Assembly (NCBI RefSeq): GCF_015832195.1
Contig: NC_052017.1
Location: 51,413,652 to 51,477,651, forward strand
Direction of reading: 5' to 3'
From: Motacilla alba alba
Taxonomy: Eukaryota > Chordata > Aves > Passeriformes > Motacillidae
Length of the DNA stretch: 64,000 nt
Below, piece by piece: positions 1-26,383 of this stretch. The notes under the pieces were generated by a model, which was not told where the DNA came from, did no database searches, and saw only the letters and a list, made by a program, of their open reading frames with translations. How positions within the stretch are numbered: the first letter of the stretch is position 1; the number at the start of each line of letters is the position of its first letter. The translations under genes and the position numbers were made by a program.

Positions 1-3000
1 CAGAAGGGCATAGTTAATGTAAAGAGTGTGGCAAACTATGTAAGTAGGAAAAGGTCAGTGATACTTTGTCTTTATGCAGAAGGAAAGAAAAAAAATAGTT
101 TAATGGGTTTGAAACAGGCTTGTTTGATAACTTGAAAGAATTTTACAGGACTCAACCACCAGTGATGCACCCTTTTTTCCCCACCTGGCTTGTTGCTGTG
201 TCCTCTGGTTTTGAGAGGAACATCAGTGACATCTGGTGGATGCTGGATTCCCCGGGCCCATTTTTCTGGGCACCTTTCAACTTTCAGGAGGGAAATCCCA
301 GTGGGGTAACACAGTGATTTTCTTTTTTCTTTCTTTCCATATGCTAGCACTTGGTCTGAGTTTAAAGCCTTGTGAGTGTAGCTTTTTTAACAGGAATCAC
401 AGTAAATCCAATCTGTATGAGCCATTTTTTTCCCTATTTGGGGACAGCTTAAACTGCAACCTGTAACAAGGTGTGAATTGATGTGTTTAACCCACATCAC
501 AAGTAATAATAGTCTCCTCTCCTGATTTCCAACTTTCAAAAGATGTGGGATGCACAGGAAAAGGTTTTGGGGTTTGAGAGCTGGTTATTGGACTGTGGTG
601 CTTTCAGAGCAAAAAGCACATGTTTGGTGTATTTTCTTTCAGAGGCCTCTGCTTTTTACCCTGCAAGTCTGTCTGATCCAAAATCCTTCAATAATATGCC
701 GGTAATAAGTGTTGCAAGAGAGAAATTGTAATATATTCAGACCAACCATCACATTGTATGTCAGCTAATTCAACTGCCAGTTCCCCACCTTCATGGGGAA
801 AAGGAGATGAAAGGTGGAATCAGCAAGTAACAGCCCTTTCTAGTGCTCGTAGTGAAATTGAGTGCAATGGATTTCAGACAGTAGTTATACCAGCTTGCTG
901 GATTTGCCACAATTTACAGCTGTGGCCCGTGCTTTTTCTATAGTCACACACAAGCCTTATCAGGGCTTCCTACTTCAAGCCCAGGAAGAAATTTCCTCAG
1001 TTGAAAAGAGATCATAATAAGGTTGCTCTTCATTAATTACTTCAGTAGACCCTGCTGATACGAACTGGCCACAGTGGTCTGATATCCTCCTTCTAACTGG
1101 CCACATGGAAATGCAGCTGATTAATGGAATAGTGTAATGAGTAACCACATCTGAACAAGCTTTTTTTTCACTGTGCAGCCTCAGTAGTGAGATCAAACAC
1201 TAGACTCCAAAGCAGATTTGGAGAACATAATTTGCCAGACAGGGATGTAAAACAAGCCACACAGTGGCTTTTAGTGCACAAGCAAGTTCCCCAAGCAGAA
1301 TTGATCAGAGAAGTCAATTCCTGCCTTGCTTTAGCAGTGGATAGGGGAACCACAAGAGTCAGGCAGGAGATGAGGTTACAGTAAGGAGACTTTTTTAAAA
1401 TGAGGGTTACCCAACATATGCCTCAGTGTATTTGGCCCTGTGTTATTAAGGCAGAACATAAAAACATAGTGCCAATTTAATCTTTCACATGAAAGAACTG
1501 GGCTGAGTTTGCATCATTTACATTGTTAACATGCTCAATAGCCCAATTCAAATTGATGCCCAAATGTAGTAGGTGAAATAGGCTGTATCCCTGAAGGGCT
1601 CAAGACAGCTAGAAGGAGGTAGTGTTGCAATATTTGCTATACAGATGAGACATCTGTGGCCATGGATGAGTAGGGAGCCAGTGTCAGGGTTATAATATGG
1701 GAACATGCAGTCAGGCACAGCATTTGTCCCTCTGAAGGCAATCCGTCAGCAATGCCATTTCTCTTCACGCCTTTCCCTCATTTTGCTGTGGGAATGGATC
1801 TGTTCAGCAGTGGGTGGAAAACATCTGTCTCACAAAGCTTTTGCATCCTTAGAAACCACAGTCTCAGCGATTCCTGCATGACAAGAAACAACTTCATTTC
1901 TGTCCCTGTCCAATTTCACGGCTAGAGCCCACAAAATCTTATCAGCATGATTAAGTGTGCTGACTTCAGTAGTCATGCAAGCAAGGGTTCCCAGGATCTC
2001 TCTCTGTTTTCCTTATTTGAAGAAGCTTCAAGTAAAAGACTTCTCTTCCCAGCTGAGTTTTGTCAGGAATTTCATTTTTTCGCTTTAGGTATGCATACTG
2101 GTTGTACATTGCTTCTTTTGCAATGCCATGAAGAATCCTTTTGAGTCTCATTTTCTTTGCTGAGTCAATTTTTCAGCCTTCATTAGGAAACAGAATGAAG
2201 GATGCTTTCTCATGCTTAGCTCAAAAGACCCCTCCTCTTCTAATTCTCCTGTGTTCTCTTGGGGATTTTGTACACAAGCTTCCTTTTGCCCTGCCTGTAG
2301 TACAGCTGAGAATTATATGCTATGATAAAGAAAGCAACATCTCCAAAGCCCTGGAATTACCCCTTATGTTCATCAGTTAAAGACGCTCACCATCTTAATT
2401 AATCTGGTCAGTGTTGAAGGATTTGATTTTCCCTTGCTAGTCTCACAGAGTACAGGAAATCACCTCAGACACAGCCATTGGAGTGGATAAGCAAGGAGGA
2501 GAAGAAGCCACCACTGTAGCCAATACCACTGGCTGGCACATCCTGCCTCCATCCACAGTTGCTATCAACACTCTGGGTCTCACCAGTCTTCATTTTGAAT
2601 GCTAAGGGATTTTTGGGGGAAATGAGAAAGTGGCCAGGGGATCTGAGAGGGAAGGCTGCAGAAGCACAGCATAAATTCTATGCTTTTGTCACTCTTGGAA
2701 GGTTACTTAGAAAGAAAGGACAAAGTAAAAATTTTGTAAAGTTTAAAAATATTTTAAAATGGTTTTCCATTTCTTTTATGATTGTGAAGTAACTTAGGCT
2801 GTTATAGTGTGAGTCCCCTCTGAAAGGCCATCAATCGTAACAACTTGACTGTATTACATCAAATTAGGAACTATAGGTCGAGGAGAAAGTTGTTAAAATC
2901 TTAATGGATGAAATAAACAGCTGTGTCTGCACTGGGACAAGTAATATTTACATAGATGGGTAAAATGTGTAGTTCAGGATGAAGTAGTTTTCAGGACCTG

Positions 3001-5303
3001 TACACAGAACTAATTTTCCAATAAGTAGAGAAATATATCAAAGAATACAACTGCTGTTTATATTCATCTCATATATCCATAAGGTCTTGAGTTACTTCAT
3101 AACATAAGGTCACATTGTCACATTTGTCACATAAGGTCACATTTGTCATTTTGGTTTCTGTAAGCAGAAGAAAAATTACTCAGGAATGGAAAACATGATT
3201 GTTTAGATTCCATAAAATCTGGGTTACTTATGTAGGGTATCATCATAAAATTCCACATCAAGAAAGATAGTTATATGTAGTCCTGGAGGGATAATTCTTA
3301 TGGGCTTTGTTTCTTCTCTGACTTACGAAATTAATCAGAAAACCAAGTGGAATTTGAAAAGTACAAGCTGATCTCTCTATTTCTTCCTAAAAAAGCTTTA
3401 TCCTACAAGACATGATATTGATGGATTTGTGTGGGAAAAGGAAGGGAACTGATAAAAATCTCCAGTTCTTCTGCCTCTACTTTGATCTGTTAGAGAAGAA
3501 CTGGTCAGTCATTCCTCAGACTCTAGCTACAATCCCCTCAGCCAGTTTTGTTTGCTCTTAGGAAGCACAAAGAGAACTTGCATCTTAAAGTAGCATGGCA
3601 AACCAGAATTTTGAGGAAGAGATACTTTGAGGGACAGTAGTCATATTCTGAAATTAGGTGAAGTCTTCTAATTTCACATTCATATCCAGAGCAGCTGCAC
3701 ATGTTTTATTGTGTTAGAAATTCATGTCCAGGAGGTAGATAGACCATGACTGGATGAGGTCTGGAGTCCTAGATCAGTTTTCCATTGAGCACCTGAAGAG
3801 AGAAGCCCGAGGCAGAGATCTGCCCTCTATGATGATAAGCAAGCTGGTGGCTCTGCTCTGCACATGCAGCCTCTCTGTGCTTAGTTACTCAACTGAGCAA
3901 ACAAAGCAAGCTGTATGCTGGTAGGAAAGCTAACAAGGCTGAGGACCCAGAATCCGGGAATTGGTATGCACAGCACTTCCAGCATGTCCAGGACACCAGG
4001 ATGCACATTCTTGCATGGGAGCCCAGTGAACTTACAAGACCTTCCAGATGCTGGGTCTTGGAGCACTGTGTTGGCCCAGACACAAGACAAATACACAAGG
4101 GAAGATCCGAGTAATGAAAACAAACAAACAAACTAACTAAAACTCAATAAAATGAGTAGTTGCTTCACCTCTTCCTTCCCCAGACCCAGTCCAAGTTACA
4201 AGGGGAGATCTGCAACTCTACCTGGCATTTTGAAATTTTTTTACTTCCTCCTGTCAGTGAGAGGGATTCCAGAGCAGTTTTCCTGGCATGGGCTCACTCC
4301 TTACCCCCTACTTGACCTCCTCTGGAATTGTTTTGGGATGATCCATTTTCTTTAAGTCAGCGCAAGGAGCGGATACCACAAACTGGACTTTAGTCCTTTC
4401 CTGTGCTCTGTTTTCTAGAGGTGATGTCACCCTCTCAGTAATGCTCTCCTTCCTCAGTAGACACCACATTGACCACAATTCCCATGAAGAGCATACATCT
4501 TATAGCCCTGCAGCACTTGGGGAATGCACTGTGCCTCTCACACTCATTGGACCATCAAATGAACGCAGTCACTGTGTTTTCATCTGTGGGTTTTGGTTTG
4601 TTTTTTTTTTTTTTGCACTGGGCTGCCAAAATTTTGAGCATTTTAAACTTAAATGGAGGGTGAATGACTTGCTAGTAGAGTTCCTGGCTCCCTGGATAAC
4701 GATTGTACCTGTTTACATTACCAGTAACATAAGACTTTGGATTCTAAAGGAAAAATACCATGGACACGTGCCAATAAACTGTAGCCCGAGAGACTGCTGT
4801 CAAGTCCCATTTTTTGATGGAAGTCTGAGTATCTGCTGCCCAAGTTTTCCATTGAAATAGAAAGTCTGGAAACTCAAATCTTTACCTTATCAGGAAACAA
4901 GGATTATGCAGGAGGGTCTGCAATGACACGTTTCTCATGTATTTCTGTCTGTGTAGGAGGAGGAGGCTACTCCTGCCCTCCTCCACAGTCAGCCCTGGGC
5001 TCTGCACAGAGATAGGGAATCCATGAATTTTGTCCTCCCCCACTAATACCACATGCTAAAAAATTGTTTTCAAAACATTCTTTAAACTAAGTATGCAGCA
5101 TAGCTATTTCTCTAGATAAAAGATTTTCGAGCAAGGTTGTTGACTGATATTTAATGGAGGGTATGACTATTATAAATTCCTATGTTAACACTTGGACTGC
5201 TCTGAAACACAAACTTTCAAATCAGTAGCACTCTTCTTAGTTGGAATTACAGAAGTATGTAGGCCAGAGCTACTATGTTTGTAACGTTCATTTGTTTTTA
5301 CAG
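1..5303 (+). other. EGFR: EGFR intron upstream of exon 16 (partial)
   Basis: No exon of the preceding cysteine-rich region could be found here, so the exon equivalent to human exon 15 must lie before the window. The stretch is AT-rich intronic sequence. It holds a 14-nt T run (4601-4614), a duplicated 19-20 bp motif (3102-3148) and a short GT repeat just beyond the next exon. It ends in a T-rich tract and CAG acceptor at 5301-5303. All open reading frames in it are short and unlike known proteins. Confidence 0.8.
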
Positions 5304-5339
5304 GTGCAAAGGGCCAGGTCTTGAAGGCTGTCCAAATGG
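5304..5339 (+). CDS. EGFR: EGFR exon 16 equivalent: last extracellular residues
   Basis: This is a 36-nt exon flanked by a CAG acceptor and a GTGAGT donor. The first base completes a codon from the previous exon. The rest reads CKGPGLEGCPN plus two bases of a glycine codon. The human exon is 39 nt and reads CTGPGLEGCPTN, so the bird exon has one codon less and Lys in place of Thr. The two cysteines, which close the last disulfide module of subdomain IV just outside the membrane, are kept. The phase (enters after two bases, leaves after two bases) matches the next exon. The identification is firm because the downstream exons follow in order. Confidence 0.95.
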
Positions 5340-6656
5340 GTGAGTATTTCATCTGCTACAATTAATGGCAGAGCTGGAAAGAATGTGTGTGTGTGTGTTT
5401 ACATTTCCACACTGGACACTGCAAGGCTGGGACTAAAGTCTTCAGCTGTTTACAGGGAAGTGATAGATTAGAGCAGGCTTAGAGCTATAAAAATGTTTTA
5501 AAGAACTGAGAAACATTGCTACTGGCACAAGACTTCAAACTCTTGTTCTACCTACAGTTTTTGTCAAGGTGAGACCAGGGATCTGTTACTGAAGAATAAA
5601 AGGAGAGGATGGAAAAAGAAAGGATTGAGGGCAGAGAGATATGTTTAGGATACAGTTACCTGTGTTTACAGGAGACTGAGAGATGCAGAGGGTCTTTTCC
5701 AGCCCTGTGATCTGTACATCTTCAAATACTGTGTGCCCAGATGGATTCTCATTCGTCACACTCAGACTAGATCTTATATCACACTGCTTGGCTTCATGAT
5801 GTGCTCGAGGTCATGCAACAAGCAAACAGTCTTTTCTGACTGAGGGAGAAGGATTTTGTTTCTGGCCACAAAGTCATGCTATGGCAAGATAAATTCAGCC
5901 TAGAAGTACTGTTAAAAATTGACTGCATTTAATAGTAATTCCTGGGGCAACTTAGAAAAATGCTCGGAAGAATCTCCAAGTACAGACCAAAAAACAACCT
6001 TGGAAAACAGGTTTTCCGTTTCAACTTAAATTTTTAATTACCCAGGCTCTAATAAAGAGGCAGCAATCTGTCTGTACAGTGGGAATGGTACACAATATCT
6101 GATTTCAGACATTTGTACTTGTAAGGAAGACCGATGATCTGACGTTCACTGTGACCCTTACAGCATGCCCCCCTTCCCCCGCCAATAATGGGGGGGTATC
6201 AGCTGCATTGCTGGTATCACAACTATGTATGCCCTTCTGAGAGGCCTTCTCTCCACGTGCTTCATGTCTCTGATCACACGTGGGCTGCCCACAGCTGGCA
6301 CACACAGGCATCACAGATCTGATGCTCATGTGCTTGGTGGGTTTTTTGGAGGGAGGAGAAGTCCCCTCACTTAAGCGATGAGGATCAGTTCCAATTGTGA
6401 GTTTGAGGGAAGAATGAAGACTTGTGGTTTAAGGCCAGATGGAAATTAGGCACCACTTTGAACAGATTACTGGATGAAGTACTTAAAAATACAAGTGCCC
6501 AAGAAACCTGAAATGTCAAATACATTTATGTGGGCGTTCAGAGTCTGTGTTTGATCAAAACATAAGGCTTCCTCTAGAGCCTCCAGGCAACCTCTAGAGC
6601 TTCTTTAAAATCTACCACCTAAGAATCTTTTTCTCTTTCTGCGTCACCTCCTGCAG
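5340..6656 (+). other. EGFR: EGFR intron 16
   Basis: GTGAGT donor and CTGCAG acceptor. A (TG)n run of about 15 nt lies at 5384-5398. A weak CR1-like 3' end (about 5680-5720) is possible but too degraded to call. Nothing else was recognised. Confidence 0.85.
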
Positions 6657-6798
6657 CTCCAAGATCCCCTCTATCGCAGCCGGCGTTGTCGGAGGGCTCC
6701 TGTGCCTGGTGGTGGTGGGCCTGGGCATCGGCCTGTACCTGCGGAGGCGCCACATCGTCAGGAAGCGCACCCTGCGCCGCCTGCTGCAGGAGAGAGAG
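6657..6798 (+). CDS. EGFR: EGFR exon 17 equivalent: transmembrane helix and juxtamembrane segment
   Basis: This 142-nt exon has the same length as the human exon, with a CTGCAG acceptor and GTGAGC donor. It encodes the single membrane-spanning helix that joins the extracellular module to the kinase, starting [17 protein letters not shown]. The helix ends in the stop-transfer and juxtamembrane sequence [20 protein letters not shown]. The basic RRRHIVRKR cluster and the PKC-target Thr in RKRTLRRL are conserved with mammals. That region is known to act in inner-leaflet binding, calmodulin binding and the juxtamembrane latch of the active dimer. The N-terminal dimerisation motif differs from human (AAGVVGG against ATGMVGA) but keeps small residues. 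A cysteine sits inside the helix where human has leucine. The exon is locally GC-rich compared with its introns. Confidence 0.97.
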
Positions 6799-9811
<3,013 letters not shown>

Positions 9812-9910
9812 GGACTTTGGATCCCAGAAGGAGAAAAGGTTAAAATTCCTGTTGCTATTAAAGAGTTGAGAGAGGCTACATCACCAAAAGCCAACAAGGA
9901 AATACTTGAT
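9812..9910 (+). CDS. EGFR: EGFR exon 19 equivalent: catalytic lysine
   Basis: This 99-nt, phase-0 exon has the same length as the human exon. It encodes [20 protein letters not shown], then [13 protein letters not shown]. The lysine of VAIK is the invariant ATP-anchoring lysine (human K745). The ELREA stretch is the beta3-alphaC loop, where human lung-cancer deletions cluster. The encoded protein is identical to the human segment except for synonymous codons. The donor is GTGAGT. Confidence 0.98.
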
Positions 9911-22595
<12,685 letters not shown>

Positions 22596-22693
22596 GCTGG
22601 ATGATCGATGCAGACAGCCGTCCCAAGTTTCGTGAGCTGATAGCTGAATTCTCAAAAATGGCCCGTGACCCTCCACGCTATCTTGTTATACAG
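22596..22693 (+). CDS. EGFR: EGFR exon 24 equivalent: end of kinase domain
   Basis: This 98-nt exon matches the human length. It encodes [20 protein letters not shown], then [13 protein letters not shown]. The [12 protein letters not shown] stretch carries the conserved Arg that closes the C-lobe. RELIAEF differs from human RELIIEF, and DPPRY from DPQRY. LVIQ continues into the C-terminal linker. The donor is GTACTA. Confidence 0.98.
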
Positions 22694-23220
22694 GTACTAA
22701 CCACAGTGGTGGGAAGACCTCTGATGGGCATTTCATCTGAGGCCCAAAGTAACTAGTAATGCATATGAGAACATATTATAAGGATAACTGAAGGCCAGAT
22801 TTATTGTTGCTCTCCAGGTTTTAACTCATTCAGCTAGAGCCACAAACAAAATGTCAAGACTGGTCACTATTTTCTTAGTACTGGCCTCAGTCTAGGACCA
22901 GAAACAATCCATGAGAGGAGAACAGAGTTTGATCCTCTTCAAAATGCAGTTATTTCACAGCACATGGACTGAGACTGTAGGCCTAAGTTCCCCTAAACTC
23001 TAGGTGAATTTGGTTAAACACACAGATCTCTGAATGGGCCATTTACTTAAACATTGGACTTGCCTTGTGGGTCCCTTCCAAATCAGAATGTTCTGTGAAT
23101 CGGTGAATCAAGAGTTTGCACCTTGTTCCTCTTGTTAAATTACATTGTCTCAGAGAGAAGGGGAGAATGAGGGCTTGAAAGGAGTCTGCAAGTCTTGTCT
23201 CATGCTGACTTTTCCAATAG
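22694..23220 (+). other. EGFR: EGFR intron 24, with a CR1 3'-end fragment
   Basis: A 527-bp intron. It carries a short CR1-like fragment (23053-23109, listed separately) about 110 bp before the acceptor. The acceptor is AATAG. Confidence 0.85.
23053..23109 (+). mobile_element. CR1 LINE 3'-end fragment in EGFR intron 24
   Basis: The stretch reading TTGTGGGTCCCTTCCAAATC followed by GAATGTTCTGTGAATC closely resembles the 3' end of avian CR1 retrotransposons, which end in repeats of an ATTCTATGATTCT type. Only about 60 bp are recognisable, and no target-site duplication is expected for CR1. The call rests on recall of the CR1 consensus. Confidence 0.5.
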
Positions 23221-23388
23221 GGAGATGATAGGATGCACCTGCCCAGCCCTACGGACTCCAAGTTTTATCGCACCCTAATGGAGGAGGAGGACATGGAGGA
23301 TATAGTGGATGCGGATGAGTACCTCGTGCCACACCAGGGCTTTTTCAACAGCCCTTCAACATCTCGCACACCTCTCTTGAGTTCTTTG
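23221..23388 (+). CDS. EGFR: EGFR exon 25 equivalent: proximal C-tail, acidic patch and dileucine
   Basis: This 168-nt, phase-0 exon matches the human length. It opens [20 protein letters not shown]. An acidic run [17 protein letters not shown] follows, including the tyrosine equivalent to human Y1016, then [19 protein letters not shown] with the dileucine used in receptor endocytosis and sorting. In human the acidic segment contributes to autoinhibition by contacting the kinase hinge side. Acidity is preserved here. The donor is GTATGA, weaker than the others. Confidence 0.97.
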
Positions 23389-23481
23389 GTATGAAAATTT
23401 TCCACTGTGGAAACATGATGTGAAATTTTAAGAGTGAACTGCTTCTCATAATGTCTGTGTTTTCTTTCTCTGTCTTTTTAG

Positions 23482-23529
23482 AGTGCTACCAGCAACAACT
23501 CTGCTACAACCTGCATTGACAGGAACGGG
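23482..23529 (+). CDS. EGFR: EGFR exon 26 equivalent: Ser/Asn-rich C-tail segment
   Basis: This 48-nt, phase-0 exon is the same length as in human. It encodes SATSNNSATTCIDRNG, which aligns residue for residue with the human segment ending in CIDRNG. It lies between two very short introns (93 bp before, 100 bp after). The acceptor is TTTTTAG and the donor GTAAGT. Confidence 0.97.
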
Positions 23530-23629
23530 GTAAGTAGAATGACCTTTAATAATGGAGTAAATCCTCCTATGTGGATCAGCTTCTACAAATCAGTCCCTTT
23601 AATATTGTTTTTCTCTACTTTAATCCTAG

Positions 23630-23735
23630 CAGGGGCACCCTGTGCGGGAAGACAGCTTTGTCCAGAGGTATAGCTCGGACCCAACAGGCGCTTTCTTGGA
23701 GGACAGCATAGATGACAGCTTCCTACCAGCCCCAG
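23630..23735 (+). CDS. EGFR: EGFR exon 27 equivalent: Cbl-docking tyrosine
   Basis: This 106-nt exon compares with 109 nt in human. It encodes [20 protein letters not shown], then [15 protein letters not shown] and one base of a Glu codon. QRYSSDP is the conserved docking site for the Cbl TKB domain (human Y1069), which drives receptor ubiquitination. The start is ambiguous because the acceptor is a NAGNAG tandem (TAGCAG at 23627-23632). I used the first AG, which includes the CAG Gln codon. Use of the second AG would start the exon at 23633. The beginning diverges from human (QGHPVRE for LQSCPIKE). Confidence 0.95.
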
Positions 23736-24765
23736 GTGAGTACTTCTCCTGTTTTTCCATCCCATGGCCACTCATTCACAAGCCCTGTGCTTGCAAATGT
23801 AATAATTTTTCTTCCTTTTCTGTAGAAATGAAACAATTCAAATGCTTTCTACCCTTCTGGCTCAGTAAATGGGAGTGGAAAAGTGTTCACATACCATTTT
23901 CCTAGTCTTTATCTGTCTGCTTCTAACCATTTCTCATTTCAGTTCCCTCATGAGCCAGATTCCTTATGTTAGCCATGTGAGCCATCTAGGCAGGGAGTTT
24001 GTGTGTGTGGTTGTATGTTTAAAGCTTTCTACTTGAGAAAATAGCCTCTAAAAATTTGTTGGTTTTTTTTTTTTTTTTACCATTTCAACAATATAAAGAG
24101 GTTTATGGCTGTTTCATTGCTTTTAGAACTTAATCCACAGAAGGCAGTTCATGGTTTCACATAGACTTACAGTGTAGGCGGCCAGAGAGAGAGAGCCAGT
24201 GAGCACCGAGGGAGATGGGGCTGGATAATGCAGTGATGATGGTTTTTGTCCTTAAAAAATCCCAACCAACCATTCCAAGAATATGCCATAGCTAAAAAGG
24301 GTGAAAGGCCCTGCAAGGAATAGCACTGACATGAAATGTGGAGTCACTATTACTGCCAGTCCTGTATTTTCTAGGCATTTTCCTCATCTCTAAACATTTT
24401 TTCCAGGGAAACAGCTTCTGGCAGCTAACCTCCTAAACTGCTATTTCAGAACACTATCTGGGACACAGCCACCCACGCGACACTAAAATCAGCAGCAGCT
24501 ATCTCACTGTCTCATGGTCCAAGCCATCTTTCTGCTGGTTGGCAAACAAAATTCTCGAAGGTGAACCTCAGGGCAGCATGTTTGGTGCCCCAGAGTGGCA
24601 GTCCCTGCCTTTGGCTCTTTTCCACTCTGGGAAACTCAGAGACGTGCCATGTGCGAAGACCAAGTGGCAGCTGGATTGAAACTAAATGTCAAGTGACACA
24701 AATGTCTGCATTAATTTTATATCTTCCTTTCCATTCCTTCTCATTTTAATTTTCTTTTATTTTAG
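23736..24765 (+). other. EGFR: EGFR intron 27
   Basis: About 1 kb. It holds a T run at about 24062-24078. It ends in a T-rich tract and TTTTAG acceptor. No other element was recognised. Confidence 0.85.
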
Positions 24766-25142
24766 AGTATGTAAACCAATTGGTGCCCAAGAAAGCATCT
24801 GCCTCAGCAGTCCAGAATCCAATCTACAACAACTTCTCTCTCACAGCAAACTCAAAGGTCCCCACAGACTCCAGCTACCAGAATTCACACAGCACAGCTG
24901 TGGACAACCCTGAGTATCTCAACACCAACCAGTCTCCCCTGACCAAGACAGTCTTTGAGAGCTCTCCCTACTGGATCCAGGCGGGCAACCACCAAATAAA
25001 CCTGGACAATCCTGACTACCAGCAGGACTTCTTACCAAAGGAAACCAAATCTAATGGTCTCTTGAAAGTTCCCGCAGCAGAAAACCCAGAGTACTTGAGG
25101 GTAGCGGCACCAAAAAGTGAATACATTGAAGCCTCAGCATGA
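24766..25142 (+). CDS. EGFR: EGFR last coding exon: phosphotyrosine tail and stop
   Basis: Phase-2 entry completes the Glu of EYVNQ. The exon then encodes 124 residues and a TGA stop at 25140-25142. It carries the autophosphorylation sites that recruit signalling adaptors: EYVNQ (human Y1092, Grb2), NPIYNN (Y1110), SYQNS (Y1125), NPEYLNT (Y1138), NPDYQQDF (Y1172, Shc) and NPEYLRV (Y1197). A final SEYIEASA carries a tyrosine where human has Phe. The region between the tyrosines diverges from human, while the motifs themselves are kept or strengthened. The tail ends a few residues beyond the human end. This is a complete full-length tail with no truncation. Confidence 0.97.
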
Positions 25143-26383
25143 CCATAGAGAATTTCTTCTTGCAGCAAGGCAAGCTGGATAAGTGAACTGTTGACTGCTG
25201 CAAGAGTGGACTCTGGCTCAGAGCAAATGGCAACCACAATGCATCAAAAAGAACCTCTGCTTTCCAGCATGGGGCTTTGAAACTGCAAAGCCTGCCTGAT
25301 GGTAGTTTGGGTCTTTCCTTGCCTATTTCCATGTAATAACATGGTGCCCATAGCCTGCACTCAGATGCATGTTGGAATGGAGCAGGATCTTCCTGGACTG
25401 AAGAAATATGGATGCATTCCTTCCATTTTCAAATGGTAGCATGGTAAAAAGCCACTCTGGGATGAACTCGAGAACTGTACACATTGTACAGTCAAATTCC
25501 TTTCTACATTCTGTATTTTTATAAATGTTTCTAACAGAAGTTTTGGATCTTTTACAAGATCAGATGCTTGTACTGCTCGTCTGCTAAGTGTTGCTCAGAT
25601 CACCAGCAGGGGGAAAAATTATGTTCCAAATCTCCTGGAACTGAAACTGTTATTCCAAACCACCAGATTTTTACAAATTGGCTCCATATACTGCCTTTTG
25701 GCCCAAAGGTGAGAAGTGCATCTGAGGGACATATGGGCGATTCTGCCCAGGGCAGTATAGAGTGGACTGGTCTGGGGAAAACTAGCACAAGGAGCAAAAT
25801 GGCACAATGCATCACCTGCTGACCACTACTGCTACAAACTGACAAGAGGAGTGCACCTCCAAGTCACCTATACATGATTATAAAGTGCTCACTAGTCTGT
25901 TTTCTGATGGTCAAACCCAAGACTTTTTTTTCTTCTGATCCCTTATGCAGCTGTCAATTTGTCAAAATGCCTTTCTTCTTCAACAAAACTGTTAAAGATG
26001 TTGCCGTAACTGAAAAATGAAATGTCAGATAATGTTTAACAGACTTCAATTAAATGTCAAGGAAATGCAAATAGTGGCAAATTGGAGCATTCACAAGACA
26101 GACTGGAAGAACTATACTAAATTAAACTTGACTAAGGCAAGAAACACAGGTAGTTCTGGCCAAGCAGCTTTATTTCCCATTTTAAAGGGAATCATAGCAG
26201 AAATAATTTTCCCTTATACATTTGGCAAAGAAAAGGGGTACTATCTAAGTAGTACATTTCACTCACTTCAAGGCAAAATATTACCAATTGTTGCCCCACA
26301 CTGGGGCAGAAGCTGGGGCTGGTTACATGTCCCTTTGGTGTTACTATTCTGGCAATGCAAGAGGAGCAGTGAGAATGAATAAA
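25143..26383 (+). other. EGFR: Probable EGFR 3' UTR (proximal part)
   Basis: Non-coding sequence directly follows the stop codon. A candidate AATAAA signal lies at 26378-26383, with others at 26622-26627 and 28357-28362. Mammalian EGFR uses several polyadenylation sites and long 3' UTRs, so the true end could lie further downstream. No strong downstream GU element lets me choose among them. Confidence 0.45.
26378..26383 (+). terminator. Candidate polyadenylation signal AATAAA for EGFR
   Basis: First canonical AATAAA after the EGFR stop codon, 1.24 kb downstream. Further copies at 26622 and 28357 are alternatives. Assigned by motif and position only. Confidence 0.35.

Noticed and set aside
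1..5303. Search for the preceding EGFR cysteine-rich exon
   Set aside because: No sequence encoding the expected CHPNC-type residues with splice sites was found, so it must lie upstream of the window.
5680..5720. Possible CR1 3' end in EGFR intron 16
   Set aside because: Only scattered similarity (GGGTCTTTTCCAGCCCTGTG); too degraded to separate from chance.
25385..25396. miR-7-like 6-mer site in the EGFR 3' UTR
   Set aside because: Only a TCTTCC core matches; a six-base match is expected by chance in a UTR of this size.
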